The notes: generated from the letters alone by a model not told the origin. Shown: positions 32,685 through 41,979, numbered from the stretch's first letter. The stretch: 59,641 bases of DNA from an uncultured Lachnospiraceae bacterium (GCA_910585295.1 CAJUDE010000016.1:1-59641); one strand, 5' to 3'. Program-made: numbers and translations.

Positions 32685-34691
32685 TTATATAAAATTACGT
32701 TTGTCTAATACATTTAAAATGTTGCGCGCTTCTTCCGTGCCTTCAATAATCCTCCTTGCACGTACACTGTCGCCAATGTTCATGATTTCTGTTGTCCCAG
32801 TGTCAAAGCTTTCTTGCAATTGTTTCAGGATTGGGTTGTTTGCACGCATTCCAAGGCATACGAACCCATAGTCGAAAGGAAGTTCCTCTTCGCTGCCATC
32901 TGGGTCCTTTACCAGGAAAGAGTCTTTTTTGACCTCAAGGAGGGCAGTGTTTGTAAGCTGTTTCACGCCATGCTTTTCCATTAAATTGAACGTGCCAGTT
33001 TTTGACACAGGGTCAATCCCATTGCCAATGATAGGCATCATTTCAACAATGCTGACATCTGCGCCGCGGGGGGCAAAATATTCTACAACGTCTAAGCCAA
33101 CTGCGCCGCCTCCAATTACCACGACTTTTTTGCCTGACATGTCTTCTGGATAATCGCCAGAAACCACATGGTTAATCATATTCAGTATGGAGGAGACATT
33201 GCCGCCTTCCTGGTCAATCACATCATGAAGCCCTTTAATAGGAGGCAGGAGTGGGCTGGAGCCAGTGGCGTTTACAATAATGTCTGGGTGCAGGCTTTGA
33301 ATTTGGTCAATGGTTGCTTCGGTATTTTTGAAGATGAACAAATTCTTCATTTTCTCTGCGCGGTGTATCAAATAATTTGGGAAATCCGCCAACCGGTTTT
33401 TGTCTGGTATTTTTGAAATTTCAGCAGCCAGGCCGCCCAGGTAAGGTTTCTTTTCAATAACGAATGTAGTGCATCCAACCTCAGCGGCAGTGCATGCAGC
33501 CTCAAGGCCTGCAGTCCCTGCTCCAATGACAACAACATTGCATTGGCGCTTCACATGTTTCTTTTTGTAATCTTCGCCAGTGTTCACCCCAGGGTTAATG
33601 GTGCAGCGGATTGGGCGGTTAATGCCTATCCGATGCCCAGCGCAGCCAATGTTGCAGGAAATGCATTTGCGGATATCCTGCACATCCCCGAACTCCACCT
33701 TGTTTACCCATTCCGGGTCAGCAATTAACCCGCGCCCGATGCCAATCAAGTCTGCGTCGCCATGTTCCAGGATGCCGTCTGCAATCTTGGGGTCGCGGAT
33801 ATTCCCCATGGTTATGCAGGGGTTGTTGTAACGTTCCTTCACTGCTTTTGCCATATAGGAACGCCACCCATCGGCCAGGTAGTTGGCATCAATCTGATAT
33901 TGGATCGAGCCGTTTAAGCCGGCAGAAACGTCAAATACATCCACCTCTTTTTCAAAATACTGCAGGTATTCCAAAGTGTCTTCCAAGGTATTCCCGCCTT
34001 TGATAAATTCGTCTGCGCTGATGCGGACAAAAATGGGGAAGAAAGGGCCAACCTGTTTACGCACTTCCTCGACCACCAGCTTTGCGAACCGCGCGCGGTT
34101 TTCTGGCGAGCCGCCAAATTCATCTGTCCGTTTGTTTGTCAACGGGGAAAGGAATTGGCTCAAGAGATAGGAGTGGCCGGCATGGATTTCCACGGCATCG
34201 AACCCTGCGGCCTGCGCGCGTTTTGCCGCTTTCCCATATTTTTCCACAATTTCATATATCTCTTCTTTTGTCAGGGGGCGTGGTATTTCACCGCCTTCTT
34301 TGGAAGGGATGTCGGAAGCGGACACGGGCTGTATGCCAGTCCGGTGGGCTTGTGCGGAAGCGCCGGCATGGTTGATTTGTATTGCGATACATGCGCCATG
34401 CTTATGTACAGTTTCGCATAGCTTATATAACCTTGGGATATAGCTGTCATGGTCGATGCGAAGCTGTGTTGTCCTGTTGGAACCCTGTGGAGAAAATACG
34501 CTGGCATTTTCAACAATGATTAAGCCTGTGCCGCCTTTGGCGCGCTGCTCATAATAGTTAATGTGCAAAAAGCTCATTTCGCCGTTTTGCTCGCCATAAT
34601 TGGTGCCCATTGGGGTCATGACAATACGGTTTTTCAAAGTCATGCGCTTAACGGTGAATGGTTCAAAAATATGTTTGTATTCATTTTTCAT
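32685..34691 (-). CDS. Old Yellow Enzyme-type NADH:flavin oxidoreductase (2,4-dienoyl-CoA reductase/BaiCD-like)
   Basis: 668 residues in the FadH layout: an N-terminal FMN TIM barrel (1-about 340; KNRIVMTPMGTNYG, HAGHSYLLSQFLSPLTNKRT, GIGRGLIADPEWVNK), a 4Fe-4S site (CISCNIGC plus a later Cys in PIRCTINP), then FAD- and NAD-binding domains (VVIGAGTAGLEAA and VVVIGGGAVGLDVVE). Such enzymes reduce C=C bonds in enoates. Divergent from the LysR gene and next to shikimate/quinate genes, so a ring or enoate intermediate of that pathway is a plausible substrate. The substrate cannot be read from the sequence. Confidence 0.9.
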   Translation of the reverse strand: MKNEYKHIFEPFTVKRMTLKNRIVMTPMGTNYGEQNGEMSFLHINYYEQRAKGGTGLIIVENASVFSPQGSNRTTQLRIDHDSYIPRLYKLCETVHKHGACIAIQINHAGASAQAHRTGIQPVSASDIPSKEGGEIPRPLTKEEIYEIVEKYGKAAKRAQAAGFDAVEIHAGHSYLLSQFLSPLTNKRTDEFGGSPENRARFAKLVVEEVRKQVGPFFPIFVRISADEFIKGGNTLEDTLEYLQYFEKEVDVFDVSAGLNGSIQYQIDANYLADGWRSYMAKAVKERYNNPCITMGNIRDPKIADGILEHGDADLIGIGRGLIADPEWVNKVEFGDVQDIRKCISCNIGCAGHRIGINRPIRCTINPGVNTGEDYKKKHVKRQCNVVVIGAGTAGLEAACTAAEVGCTTFVIEKKPYLGGLAAEISKIPDKNRLADFPNYLIHRAEKMKNLFIFKNTEATIDQIQSLHPDIIVNATGSSPLLPPIKGLHDVIDQEGGNVSSILNMINHVVSGDYPEDMSGKKVVVIGGGAVGLDVVEYFAPRGADVSIVEMMPIIGNGIDPVSKTGTFNLMEKHGVKQLTNTALLEVKKDSFLVKDPDGSEEELPFDYGFVCLGMRANNPILKQLQESFDTGTTEIMNIGDSVRARRIIEGTEEARNILNVLDKRNFI

Positions 34692-34772
34692 TTTTCGGTA
34701 CCCCCAAGTGTTTTATATGGGTCTGAGAGGTTGTTAATAGAATAGCGTATATCAGAATACGGGCGGTTCCAA

Positions 34773-34794
34773 TATACTTGCTGTATTCAGTATA
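34773..34794. promoter_or_regulatory. LysR-type operator candidate
   Basis: TATACT (34773-34778) and AGTATA (34789-34794) form a perfect inverted repeat with a T-N11-A core, the usual LysR binding pattern. A second smaller palindrome, GTATATCAGAATAC, lies at 34747-34760. Both are in the gap between the oxidoreductase and LysR genes. Confidence 0.6.
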
Positions 34795-34897
34795 ATAGAT
34801 AAATTACAGGAAAACAAATTGATATTTTTGTGGAAATCTATAGATAATATGCATGGGTCTTGTTATGATGTTTGTAGAAGGGGACAGAAAATAAGTT

Positions 34898-35003
34898 TAT
34901 TCCCGCGAGCAATGAGCCAAGCAGCCGCGCTTGCGCGGATATTTGGCGAATGCCGCGAGGGTCAAATACTCTGCCCCTTGGGGCGGGGTATTTGACTTGC
35001 GGG
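34898..35003. repeat. Palindromic repeat block G, copy 2 of the GCCAAGCAGCCG element
   Basis: Begins TTCCCGCGAGCAATGAGCC and ends TATTTGACTTGCGGGAT, so the outer ends TTCCCGC and GCGGGA can pair. The core CCAAGCAGCCGCGCTTGCGC and GGCGAATGCCGCGAGG is identical to copy 1 at 9353. The inner stem TCAAATAC...GTATTTGA is shorter than in copy 1. It is inserted between the LysR-type operator and the LysR gene. Confidence 0.88.
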
Positions 35004-35056
35004 ATGGAATAGTGAAGATGTGTAAATATGTTTTCAGGAAAGGATAAGTGCAAAAT

Positions 35057-35944
35057 ATGAATTTAAATCAGCTATATTATTTTGTGACGCTGGCGGAAAC
35101 AGAACATTATTCCAGAGCGGCGGAAATGCTGTCCATTACCCAGCCGAGTTTAAGCCATGCAGTTGCCAAGTTAGAAGAAGAGCTGGAAACAGAGCTTTTT
35201 GAAAAAAAGGGAAGGAATGTTGCCCTTACAAAATATGGGAAGGTGTTCTTGGAATACGCCCAGGAATCCCTGCAATCGCTGGAACTCGGGGTAAAAAAGA
35301 CGAAAGCTATGACTGGCCGCAATTCCGGCGTGATTGACATGGCATATATATACACTTTGGGATTGGAATTTGCCCCAGGGCTGGTGCGGGCGTTTTTGGA
35401 GGACAACCCGCAGTTGGATGTGCAGTTCCGGTTTACAGTAGGGAATACCCAGGATATTATCCGGGGGCTGAAAGAAGAAAAATATGACGTGGCGTTTTGC
35501 TCCAGGAAAGAAGAAGAGCGTCAGGTGGATTTTCAGCCAGTGGCGGAAGAAAAGTTAGTCGTAGTGGTGGCGAAAAGCCATCCGCTGGCGGAAAAGGGGC
35601 ATATTTCCTTGAAGGAGACAGAACCCTACCCGCAGATATTTTTCACCAGGTCCAGCGGTTTGCGCCCCACCATTGAGAAAATGTTTGAAAAAGCGAAGAT
35701 AACGCCCAAGATAAATTATGAGATTGAAGAAGATGGCGCAATGGCAGGGCTGGTCGCAGGGAATTTTGGGATTGCGGTCATGCCGGATGTGCCAGTCTTA
35801 AAATATTTGGAGGTTAAGACATTGAATATTACAGACCCAGTGATAGAACGCTACATCTATATGGCGGCGGTAAAAGGCCAGTATCAGCCCCCAGTCTTAA
35901 AAAAATTTATGGAATATGCGCAGAATCAGCAGTTGAAAAAGTGA
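35057..35944 (+). CDS. LysR-family transcriptional regulator (QuiR-like by context)
   Basis: 295 residues. N-terminal helix-turn-helix (LNQLYYFVTLAETEHYSRAA ... SITQPSLSHAVAKLEEELET) and a C-terminal effector-binding domain. ATG 35057 fits homologues; GTG 35048 is possible. It lies between a divergent Old Yellow Enzyme gene and a shikimate dehydrogenase-MFS-dehydroquinase set, so it probably senses shikimate or quinate and activates these genes, as QuiR does in Listeria. That role is inferred from context. Confidence 0.85.
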   Translation: MNLNQLYYFVTLAETEHYSRAAEMLSITQPSLSHAVAKLEEELETELFEKKGRNVALTKYGKVFLEYAQESLQSLELGVKKTKAMTGRNSGVIDMAYIYTLGLEFAPGLVRAFLEDNPQLDVQFRFTVGNTQDIIRGLKEEKYDVAFCSRKEEERQVDFQPVAEEKLVVVVAKSHPLAEKGHISLKETEPYPQIFFTRSSGLRPTIEKMFEKAKITPKINYEIEEDGAMAGLVAGNFGIAVMPDVPVLKYLEVKTLNITDPVIERYIYMAAVKGQYQPPVLKKFMEYAQNQQLKK

Positions 35945-36074
35945 GGAAGGTAGTATATAATAGTCGGCAAGAGGTTGTTAGAGAATTAACAAACGGGCAA
36001 AAGTCTTAATTGGAATGACATCAAAGTTGAAAGAAAAAGAATGTAAAAATCAGGATGAAAGAAGGAAATATATC

Positions 36075-36950
36075 ATGGCAGAGAGAATTACAGGACATAC
36101 AGAACTTATAGGTTTAATGGCTTACCCAATTAGGCATTCCAGTTCACCGGCAATGCACAATGAGGCGTTTGCATACCTTGGCTTAGACTATGCATACCTT
36201 GCTTTTGAAGTTGACAACGATACCTTGGAAGACGCTGTAAAAGGGCTTCGCGCATTGAGGATGGTAGGGTCCAATGTGTCAATGCCTAACAAAACCGTAG
36301 TACATAAATATTTAGATAAACTGTCCCCAGCGGCAGAATTATGCGGCGCGGTCAATACAATTGTAAATGAAGGCGGAGTGCTGACAGGGCATATTACCGA
36401 TGGGATTGGTTATATGAAATCACTCAAGGATAACAATATTGATGTGATTGGCAAGAAAATGACAATTGTAGGCTCCGGCGGGGCGGCTACTGCGATAGAA
36501 GTCCAGGCAGCCCTTGACGGCGTGGCAGAGATGTCCATTTTTAACATCAAGGATAAATTCTGGGACAATGCGCAGGAGACTGTGAAGAAAATCGGCGAAA
36601 AGACAAACTGCAAGGTGGCTCTGTATGACCTGGCAGACTTGGATAAATTGAAAGAGGAGATTGCAAGCTCTTATTTGTTTGCAAATGCAACCGGCATGGG
36701 GATGAAGCCTTTGGAAGGGCAGACTTATATTCCAGATAAATCATTCTTCCGTCCAGACCTGATTGTGACAGACGTTGTGTATTCCCCGCGTGAGACGGCA
36801 ATGCTTAAGATGGCAAAAGAAGTGGGATGCAAAACAATGAACGGTATGGGGATGATGCTATTCCAGGGCGCGGCTGCATTTGAGATGTGGACAGGGAAAG
36901 AAATGCCGATTGAGCATATGAAAGAAGTCCTTGACATTAAGTACGAATAA
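36075..36950 (+). CDS. Shikimate/quinate dehydrogenase (AroE/YdiB family)
   Basis: 291 residues. N-terminal substrate domain with AYPIRHSSSPAMHNEAF (the paired Ser) and MPNKTVVHKYLD (catalytic Lys), then a Rossmann domain (VGSGGAATAIEVQAALDG) and the end motif NGMGMMLFQGAAAFEMWTGK. It interconverts 3-dehydroshikimate and shikimate, or dehydroquinate and quinate. ATG 36075 follows GAAGGAAATA; a longer frame upstream lacks a ribosome site. Setting among transport and regulator genes points to a catabolic rather than biosynthetic role. Confidence 0.9.
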   Translation: MAERITGHTELIGLMAYPIRHSSSPAMHNEAFAYLGLDYAYLAFEVDNDTLEDAVKGLRALRMVGSNVSMPNKTVVHKYLDKLSPAAELCGAVNTIVNEGGVLTGHITDGIGYMKSLKDNNIDVIGKKMTIVGSGGAATAIEVQAALDGVAEMSIFNIKDKFWDNAQETVKKIGEKTNCKVALYDLADLDKLKEEIASSYLFANATGMGMKPLEGQTYIPDKSFFRPDLIVTDVVYSPRETAMLKMAKEVGCKTMNGMGMMLFQGAAAFEMWTGKEMPIEHMKEVLDIKYE

Positions 36951-36952
36951 AT

Positions 36953-38125
36953 TTGTTTAGCGCACTGATTCTGTATTTGAATTATTTCATCCATGGTATC
37001 GGATGTTCCATTTTAAGCCAGCAGGTCGTGAAAGAAACGCTGATTACCCAATGGGGCATTGATGATGTCATGCAGGTTACTGCAATTGCGGCGGCTTTGG
37101 GACTTGGGCGGCTTATCTCGCTTCCTTTTGCAGGCCCCTTATCGGACAAATTGGGGCGCAGGATATCAGTCTTGATTGGCGTGGCTTCTTATGTAATATT
37201 TTTTGTAGGGATTGCATTTTCACCTAATATGCAAATCGCCTATATTGCGGCTGTGCTTGGCGGGATTGCAAATTCATTCCTGGATACAGCGACTTACCCT
37301 GCAGTGGCAGAAATTATTTATGCATACACAGGGATTGCAACTATGGGCATTAAATTTTTTATTTCCATTGCCCAATTGATGATGCCGTTCTTCCTTGGGG
37401 TCTTTGCAGGGACAAAAATGTCTTACCTGACATTGCCTTTGGTAGCGGGCATTGTGATTGCAGTCCTTGGCGTGCTGGCAATTTTTGCGCCATTGCCTCA
37501 GGAGTCTGTCAGCGGGAAATCAGAGTCATTTATTGACAATTTGAAAAACGCGCATTTTTCTTTAGAGAGCGCCGCTTTAATTTTAATTGGATTCACAAGC
37601 ACGGCAACTTTCCAGCTTTGGCTTAATTGCGCCCAGACATTTGGGAAGGAAATTGCTGGCATCCCGTCAGAGACGGTTTCCATTATGCAGACTTATTATT
37701 CTGCAGGGACCATGGTTGCGCTTGTAGTGACAAGTATTCTGATAACAAAGTTTAAGCAGGTAAGGTTCCTTGTGATTTACCCGGCAATTTCAGCCGTGAT
37801 GCTGGTGCTTGTATACCTGATCAAATCACCGATGATTTGTTATGTAGGCGCTTTTGTGCTTGGGTATGCGGCGGCAGGCGGCGTGCTTCAAATGGCGACA
37901 GCGACAGTCAATGATTTGTTCCCAAAAATCAAAGGAACCATCACAAGCCTGGTTATGATAGCTTCAAGCTTGTGTAATTATACAATTTTGAGCGCTGCCT
38001 CTAAAATGACGGCTATGAATGTAATAATCATGAACCTGGTTATTACGGTGATAGGGGTAGTCCTTGCAATATTTGTAAACCTAAGGTATGGGACTTTGTT
38101 GGAAAATGCGGAGAAAGCAAAATAA
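36953..38125 (+). CDS. MFS transporter, probably for shikimate or quinate
   Basis: About 390 residues, twelve hydrophobic segments. Contains the MFS loop 2-3 motif in FAGPLSDKLGRRISVLIGVA. The start codon is TTG 36953, three bases after the dehydrogenase stop, with no strong ribosome site, so it probably depends on translation of the upstream gene. Flanked by shikimate dehydrogenase and dehydroquinase genes, an order also known for E. coli ydiN-ydiB-aroD and Listeria qui genes. Substrate inferred from that context. Confidence 0.82.
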   Translation: MFSALILYLNYFIHGIGCSILSQQVVKETLITQWGIDDVMQVTAIAAALGLGRLISLPFAGPLSDKLGRRISVLIGVASYVIFFVGIAFSPNMQIAYIAAVLGGIANSFLDTATYPAVAEIIYAYTGIATMGIKFFISIAQLMMPFFLGVFAGTKMSYLTLPLVAGIVIAVLGVLAIFAPLPQESVSGKSESFIDNLKNAHFSLESAALILIGFTSTATFQLWLNCAQTFGKEIAGIPSETVSIMQTYYSAGTMVALVVTSILITKFKQVRFLVIYPAISAVMLVLVYLIKSPMICYVGAFVLGYAAAGGVLQMATATVNDLFPKIKGTITSLVMIASSLCNYTILSAASKMTAMNVIIMNLVITVIGVVLAIFVNLRYGTLLENAEKAK

Positions 38126-38141
38126 AACAGGAGGGAATGTG

Positions 38142-38903
38142 ATGAATCCGGTAGTCGTAAGAAATGTTAAGATTGGAGAAGGGATCCCTAAGATTTGTGT
38201 GCCGATTGTAGGCGTTACGAAAGAAGATATCGTAAAGGAAGCAGAGACATTTGATAAGATCCCCGTTGATGTTGTGGAATGGCGTGTGGATTGGTTTGAG
38301 CATGTATTTGAGATTGAAAAGGTTAAGGAAGTGCTTGTTGAGCTTCGCGCCGCATTGAAGGAGATGCCAATCCTTTTTACATTCCGTACCTCCAAAGAGG
38401 GCGGGGAGAAATCCATTGAGCCAGAAGAGTATGCAAAGCTGAATATCGCCGCAGCAAAGAGTGGGTATGTTGATTTGGTGGATGTGGAGGCATTTACAGG
38501 CGATGCTATTGTAACGGAGATTATTGAGGAAGTGCATCGGCATGGGGTAAAGGTTGTTGCTTCTAACCATGACTTTGACAAGACCCCAGAGAAAGACGAT
38601 ATTGTAGGGAGGCTGTGCAAAATGCAGGAACTTGGGGCGGATATCCCCAAGATTGCAGTTATGCCTCAAAATAAGCAGGATGTGCTGACTTTGCTGGCAG
38701 CAACAGAAGAGATGAACCGAAACCATGCAGACCGACCGATTATTACTATGTCCATGGCTGGCACCGGAGTGGTCAGCCGTCTGTGCGGTGAAGTATTTGG
38801 TTCAGCATTGACTTTTGGGGCTGCAAAGAAAGCGTCTGCCCCAGGGCAGATGGGTGTGGAAGACTTAGCGCAGGTACTTTCCCTGTTACATAAAAGCCTA
38901 TAA
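38142..38903 (+). CDS. aroD: 3-dehydroquinate dehydratase, type I
   Basis: 253 residues, the usual length. It dehydrates 3-dehydroquinate to 3-dehydroshikimate through a Schiff base. Conserved residues: Glu/Arg in VVEWRVDW, catalytic His in VASNHDFDKTP (about 143), Schiff-base Lys in IPKIAVMP (about 170), and MSMAGTGVVSRLCGE. The start ATG 38142 follows AGGAGGG; GTG 38139 is also possible. Last gene of the regulator-dehydrogenase-MFS-dehydratase set, which ends at a strong terminator. Confidence 0.95.
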   Translation: MNPVVVRNVKIGEGIPKICVPIVGVTKEDIVKEAETFDKIPVDVVEWRVDWFEHVFEIEKVKEVLVELRAALKEMPILFTFRTSKEGGEKSIEPEEYAKLNIAAAKSGYVDLVDVEAFTGDAIVTEIIEEVHRHGVKVVASNHDFDKTPEKDDIVGRLCKMQELGADIPKIAVMPQNKQDVLTLLAATEEMNRNHADRPIITMSMAGTGVVSRLCGEVFGSALTFGAAKKASAPGQMGVEDLAQVLSLLHKSL

Positions 38904-38920
38904 GATATGCGTAATAACTC

Positions 38921-38955
38921 AAAGAGCCTGACGATATTTTTCGCCAGGCTCTTTT
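38921..38955 (+). terminator. Terminator of the shikimate/quinate operon
   Basis: AAAGAGCCTGACGA pairs with TCGCCAGGCTCTTT around ATATTT, followed by T. It separates aroD from the TRAP genes, so the TRAP set is probably transcribed partly on its own. Confidence 0.88.
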
Positions 38956-39010
38956 GCCGTGCTGTGATGCATATGGTGAAGTATGCCGTAGGCACAGAAG
39001 GAGGAAGCCT

Positions 39011-39550
39011 ATGAAAAAAGCATTGTTATGGCTCAATGACAGCCTGGAAGAATTTTTAATGGCTGCAAGCCTTGCGCTGATGACGGTTATTATGGGAGTC
39101 CAGGTGTTTTCCAGGTATGTGTTGGGCGCATCCCTTTCCTGGTCAGAAGAGTTGACAAGGTATATTTTTGTTTGGGCTGGCTTTTTAAGCGTCAGCTATT
39201 GCACAAAGAAATGCGTTTCAATTAAAATCGAGCAATTTGTCGCTATGTTCCCCAGACGGGGGAAAGCGGTGTTTAAGTTGGTGAACCATACCTTTGAGTT
39301 GGTATTCTTTTTCTATTTGATTCCCTTTGCTGTGAAATACTTGATGGCTGCCATAGAGAGCGGGCAGGTAAGCCCAGCCTGCCATATCCCAATGTACTAT
39401 GTGCAGGCGGCTCCTTTGGCCTGTTTTCTTTTGGTGGCAGTAAGGATTGTCCAGCGATGGTATATTGAGTTTCAGGTTATCCGGACAGGGAAAGAAGAGC
39501 CAGGGAAAAGTATGGCGGCGGAGAGAAACGGGACAAGGGAGGGTGGTTGA
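39011..39550 (+). CDS. dctQ: TRAP transporter small membrane subunit
   Basis: 179 residues with four membrane helices; FSRYVLGASLSWSEELTRYI and FVWAGFLSVSYCTKK are typical of DctQ. It pairs with the large DctM subunit in a Na+-driven carboxylate importer. Preceded by GAAGGAGGAAGCC. It starts 55 bases after the aroD terminator. The neighbouring genes suggest shikimate, quinate or a product as substrate. Confidence 0.9.
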   Translation: MKKALLWLNDSLEEFLMAASLALMTVIMGVQVFSRYVLGASLSWSEELTRYIFVWAGFLSVSYCTKKCVSIKIEQFVAMFPRRGKAVFKLVNHTFELVFFFYLIPFAVKYLMAAIESGQVSPACHIPMYYVQAAPLACFLLVAVRIVQRWYIEFQVIRTGKEEPGKSMAAERNGTREGG

Positions 39551-39552
39551 AG

Positions 39553-40842
39553 ATGTCAGCAGTTGTTGTATTTATTATTTTTGTGATCTGCCTGGTAATT
39601 GCGATTCCAGTATCTATTTCTTTGGGCATTGTATCGGTGCTTCCTGGCGCGTTTGACGAATCTTTTACAGCTTCTGGCCAATATGTGGTGCGCTCTATGC
39701 TGGGCGGCATTGACAGCTTCCCGCTTTTGGCGGTCCCTATGTTTGTGCTTTCTGGGATTGTGATGGCAAAAGGCGGGATCTCCAAGAAGCTGTTCGACGT
39801 GTTTGCCTTTTTTCTGGGCAGGCTCACAGCGGGGATCCCTTGCGCGGCCATTGTTACCTGCCTGTTTTATGGGGCAATCTCCGGTTCCGCGCCTGCGACG
39901 GTAGCTGCAGTGGGCAGCATGACAATCCCAATCCTTGCAAAGCTGGGATATGACAGGGAATTTTCCACTGCAGTGGTAGCGGTATCTGGAGGGTTAGGGG
40001 TAATTATTCCGCCAAGCATCCCATTTATTATGTATGGCATGGCATCCGGGGCGTCGGTGAGCGACCTATTTATTTCTGGGATTATTCCAGGCCTATTAAT
40101 AGGCGGGTTATTGATGCTGTATGCGGTTTATTATTGCAAAAAGAATGGGGAGGACAAAGAAAAGATAGAGGCTGTTGTGGGGGAACTCCATGAAAAAGGC
40201 CTTTTGGCAGTGTTGAAGGACAGCTTTTTTGCCCTGCTTAGCCCAGTGATTATTTTAGGGTGTATCTATGCAGGGATTGCCTCCCCAACGGAAGCGGCGG
40301 TTATTTCTGTATTTTATGCGCTGGTTGTGAGCTTATTTATCTATAAATCCATTCAATTTAGGGATATTTGGGGGATTATGGTAGAAGCTGTCCGAACTTA
40401 TGCGCCAATTATGTTTATCCTTGCCACTTCGGTGGCTTTTTCCAGGGTGTTGACGTTGATGCAGGTCCCTCAGGCGGTCAGCGGGTTTATCCTTGCCCAT
40501 TTTACCAATAAGGTTGCGTTGCTTCTTGTGATAAACGTTTTCCTGCTGATTGTTGGGATGGTGATGGATACCACTCCGGCAATATTGATTTTGACCCCGA
40601 TCCTTTTGCCAATTGTGGAAGCGGTAGGGATGCATCCGGTCCATTTTGGGGTTATGATGGTGGTGAACCTGGCAATTGGGTTTGTTACCCCTCCAATCGG
40701 CGTGAATTTATTTGTGGCCAGTTCCCTGACAGATATCCCAGTTATGAAAATTGCAGGGAAGGCAATGCCTATGGTTGCGTATTTTTTGATTGCCTTGCTC
40801 CTTTTAACATTTATCCCTGCAATTAGCATTGCATTTCTATAA
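39553..40842 (+). CDS. dctM: TRAP transporter large membrane subunit
   Basis: 429 residues, about twelve helices. DctM features: PMFVLSGIVMAKGGISKKLF, GAISGSAPATVAAVGSMTI, GVIIPPSIPFIMYG and GFVTPPIGVNLFVAS. It forms the transport channel, driven by a sodium gradient. ATG 39553 is two bases after the dctQ stop and is properly spaced from GGGAGGG; an overlapping TTG 39547 is less likely. Confidence 0.93.
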   Translation: MSAVVVFIIFVICLVIAIPVSISLGIVSVLPGAFDESFTASGQYVVRSMLGGIDSFPLLAVPMFVLSGIVMAKGGISKKLFDVFAFFLGRLTAGIPCAAIVTCLFYGAISGSAPATVAAVGSMTIPILAKLGYDREFSTAVVAVSGGLGVIIPPSIPFIMYGMASGASVSDLFISGIIPGLLIGGLLMLYAVYYCKKNGEDKEKIEAVVGELHEKGLLAVLKDSFFALLSPVIILGCIYAGIASPTEAAVISVFYALVVSLFIYKSIQFRDIWGIMVEAVRTYAPIMFILATSVAFSRVLTLMQVPQAVSGFILAHFTNKVALLLVINVFLLIVGMVMDTTPAILILTPILLPIVEAVGMHPVHFGVMMVVNLAIGFVTPPIGVNLFVASSLTDIPVMKIAGKAMPMVAYFLIALLLLTFIPAISIAFL

Positions 40843-40855
40843 AGGGGGCGTAAAA

Positions 40856-41872
40856 ATGAAGAAAATGAAGAAAGCAATGGCTGTGCTTATGGTTTGCATG
40901 GCAGCTGCTGCAGCCTTTGGGGCTGCTGGCTGTGGGAAGGAAGGGGCAGAGCCGCAAGAGGCGCAAAGGTATGCCTGGCCTCTTGGGACTGCCAGCCCAG
41001 AGGATACCGTGACACAGATTTATGCAGAAAAGTTTGCAGAGGAAGTGGGACGGCTAAGCGGTGGAAAAATAAAAATCCAGGTGTACCCAAACAGTGTATT
41101 AGGCGGGGACAGGGAATTGCTGGAGACTTGCCGGGATGGGGATATCCCGTTTGTTATCCAGAATACCGCGCCCCAGGTATCCTTTATGCAGAACCTGGCG
41201 GTCTTTGACATGCCCTGTGTCTTCGACAACATTGAGGAAGTTCGGGAAAAAATAGATAGCGCGGATTTTTATAGTTTGATTGAAGGGGTTTACCAAGATG
41301 GGGGGTACAAGCTTCTGGGCTATGCGGACCAGGGCTTCCGCGTGATGTCTACCAATAAAAATATCCATGCATTTGAGGATTTCAAAGGGCAGAAAATCCG
41401 TACCATGGAAAATTCCTACCATATAGATTTCTGGAAAGCCTTGTCAGCGGCCCCTACGCCTATGACGTTCAGTGAAGTGTATATCGGGCTGCAGCAGGGG
41501 ACGATTGACGCCCAAGAAAACCCTTATGAGGTTATAGTGTCGAACAGGCTGTACGAGCAGCAGGATTATGTGGTAGAGACGAACCACCTGCCCCATCTCA
41601 TTTCTTTGATTGTCAGTGACAGCTTTTTCCAGGGGCTTCCTTTGGAAAAACAGGAGATTTTGGTAAAAGCCGCAAAATTTGCAAGTGAGGAAGCAAGGAA
41701 GGCCTCTGATGGGCGAATAGAAGATAAGGTAAAAGATATAGAGGCAAGCGGCACTGAGATTGTCACATTAAGCGGGCCAATGCGGGAAGAGCTGCGGGAA
41801 GCGTCCCAGGAAGTATATGATGAAATTGAAAAGATTGTGGACACAGAGCTTTTCCAAGCATACATAAAGTGA
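40856..41872 (+). CDS. dctP: TRAP transporter substrate-binding lipoprotein
   Basis: 338 residues. A signal peptide and lipobox (GAAGC) show surface anchoring. The DctP fold is seen in GGKIKIQVYPNSVLGGDREL near 75-95, IRTMENSYHIDFWKALSAAP (carboxylate-binding Arg) and EVYIGLQQGTIDAQENP. It would bind an organic acid and deliver it to DctQM. Ribosome site AAAGGGGG. Last gene of the unit, before a strong hairpin. Confidence 0.93.
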   Translation: MKKMKKAMAVLMVCMAAAAAFGAAGCGKEGAEPQEAQRYAWPLGTASPEDTVTQIYAEKFAEEVGRLSGGKIKIQVYPNSVLGGDRELLETCRDGDIPFVIQNTAPQVSFMQNLAVFDMPCVFDNIEEVREKIDSADFYSLIEGVYQDGGYKLLGYADQGFRVMSTNKNIHAFEDFKGQKIRTMENSYHIDFWKALSAAPTPMTFSEVYIGLQQGTIDAQENPYEVIVSNRLYEQQDYVVETNHLPHLISLIVSDSFFQGLPLEKQEILVKAAKFASEEARKASDGRIEDKVKDIEASGTEIVTLSGPMREELREASQEVYDEIEKIVDTELFQAYIK

Positions 41873-41884
41873 GAAAATATATAT

Positions 41885-41920
41885 AAATTGCACCTGAAAT
41901 CGAGGTTTCAGGTGCAATTT
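41885..41920. terminator. Terminator hairpin after the TRAP genes
   Basis: AAATTGCACCTGAAA (41885-41899) pairs perfectly with TTTCAGGTGCAATTT (41906-41920). The 15-base stem ends in TTT but lacks a longer U-tract. Confidence 0.75.
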
Positions 41921-41950
41921 GCACAAAGTTGTAAAAACATTAAAAATCTT

Positions 41951-41979
41951 TTGATTTTTCAAAAAAAGTGTGGTATAAT
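41951..41979 (+). promoter_or_regulatory. Promoter of the tRNA-Arg gene
   Basis: TTGATT (41951-41956), 17-base spacer, TATAAT (41974-41979), 30 bases before the tRNA. Confidence 0.8.
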
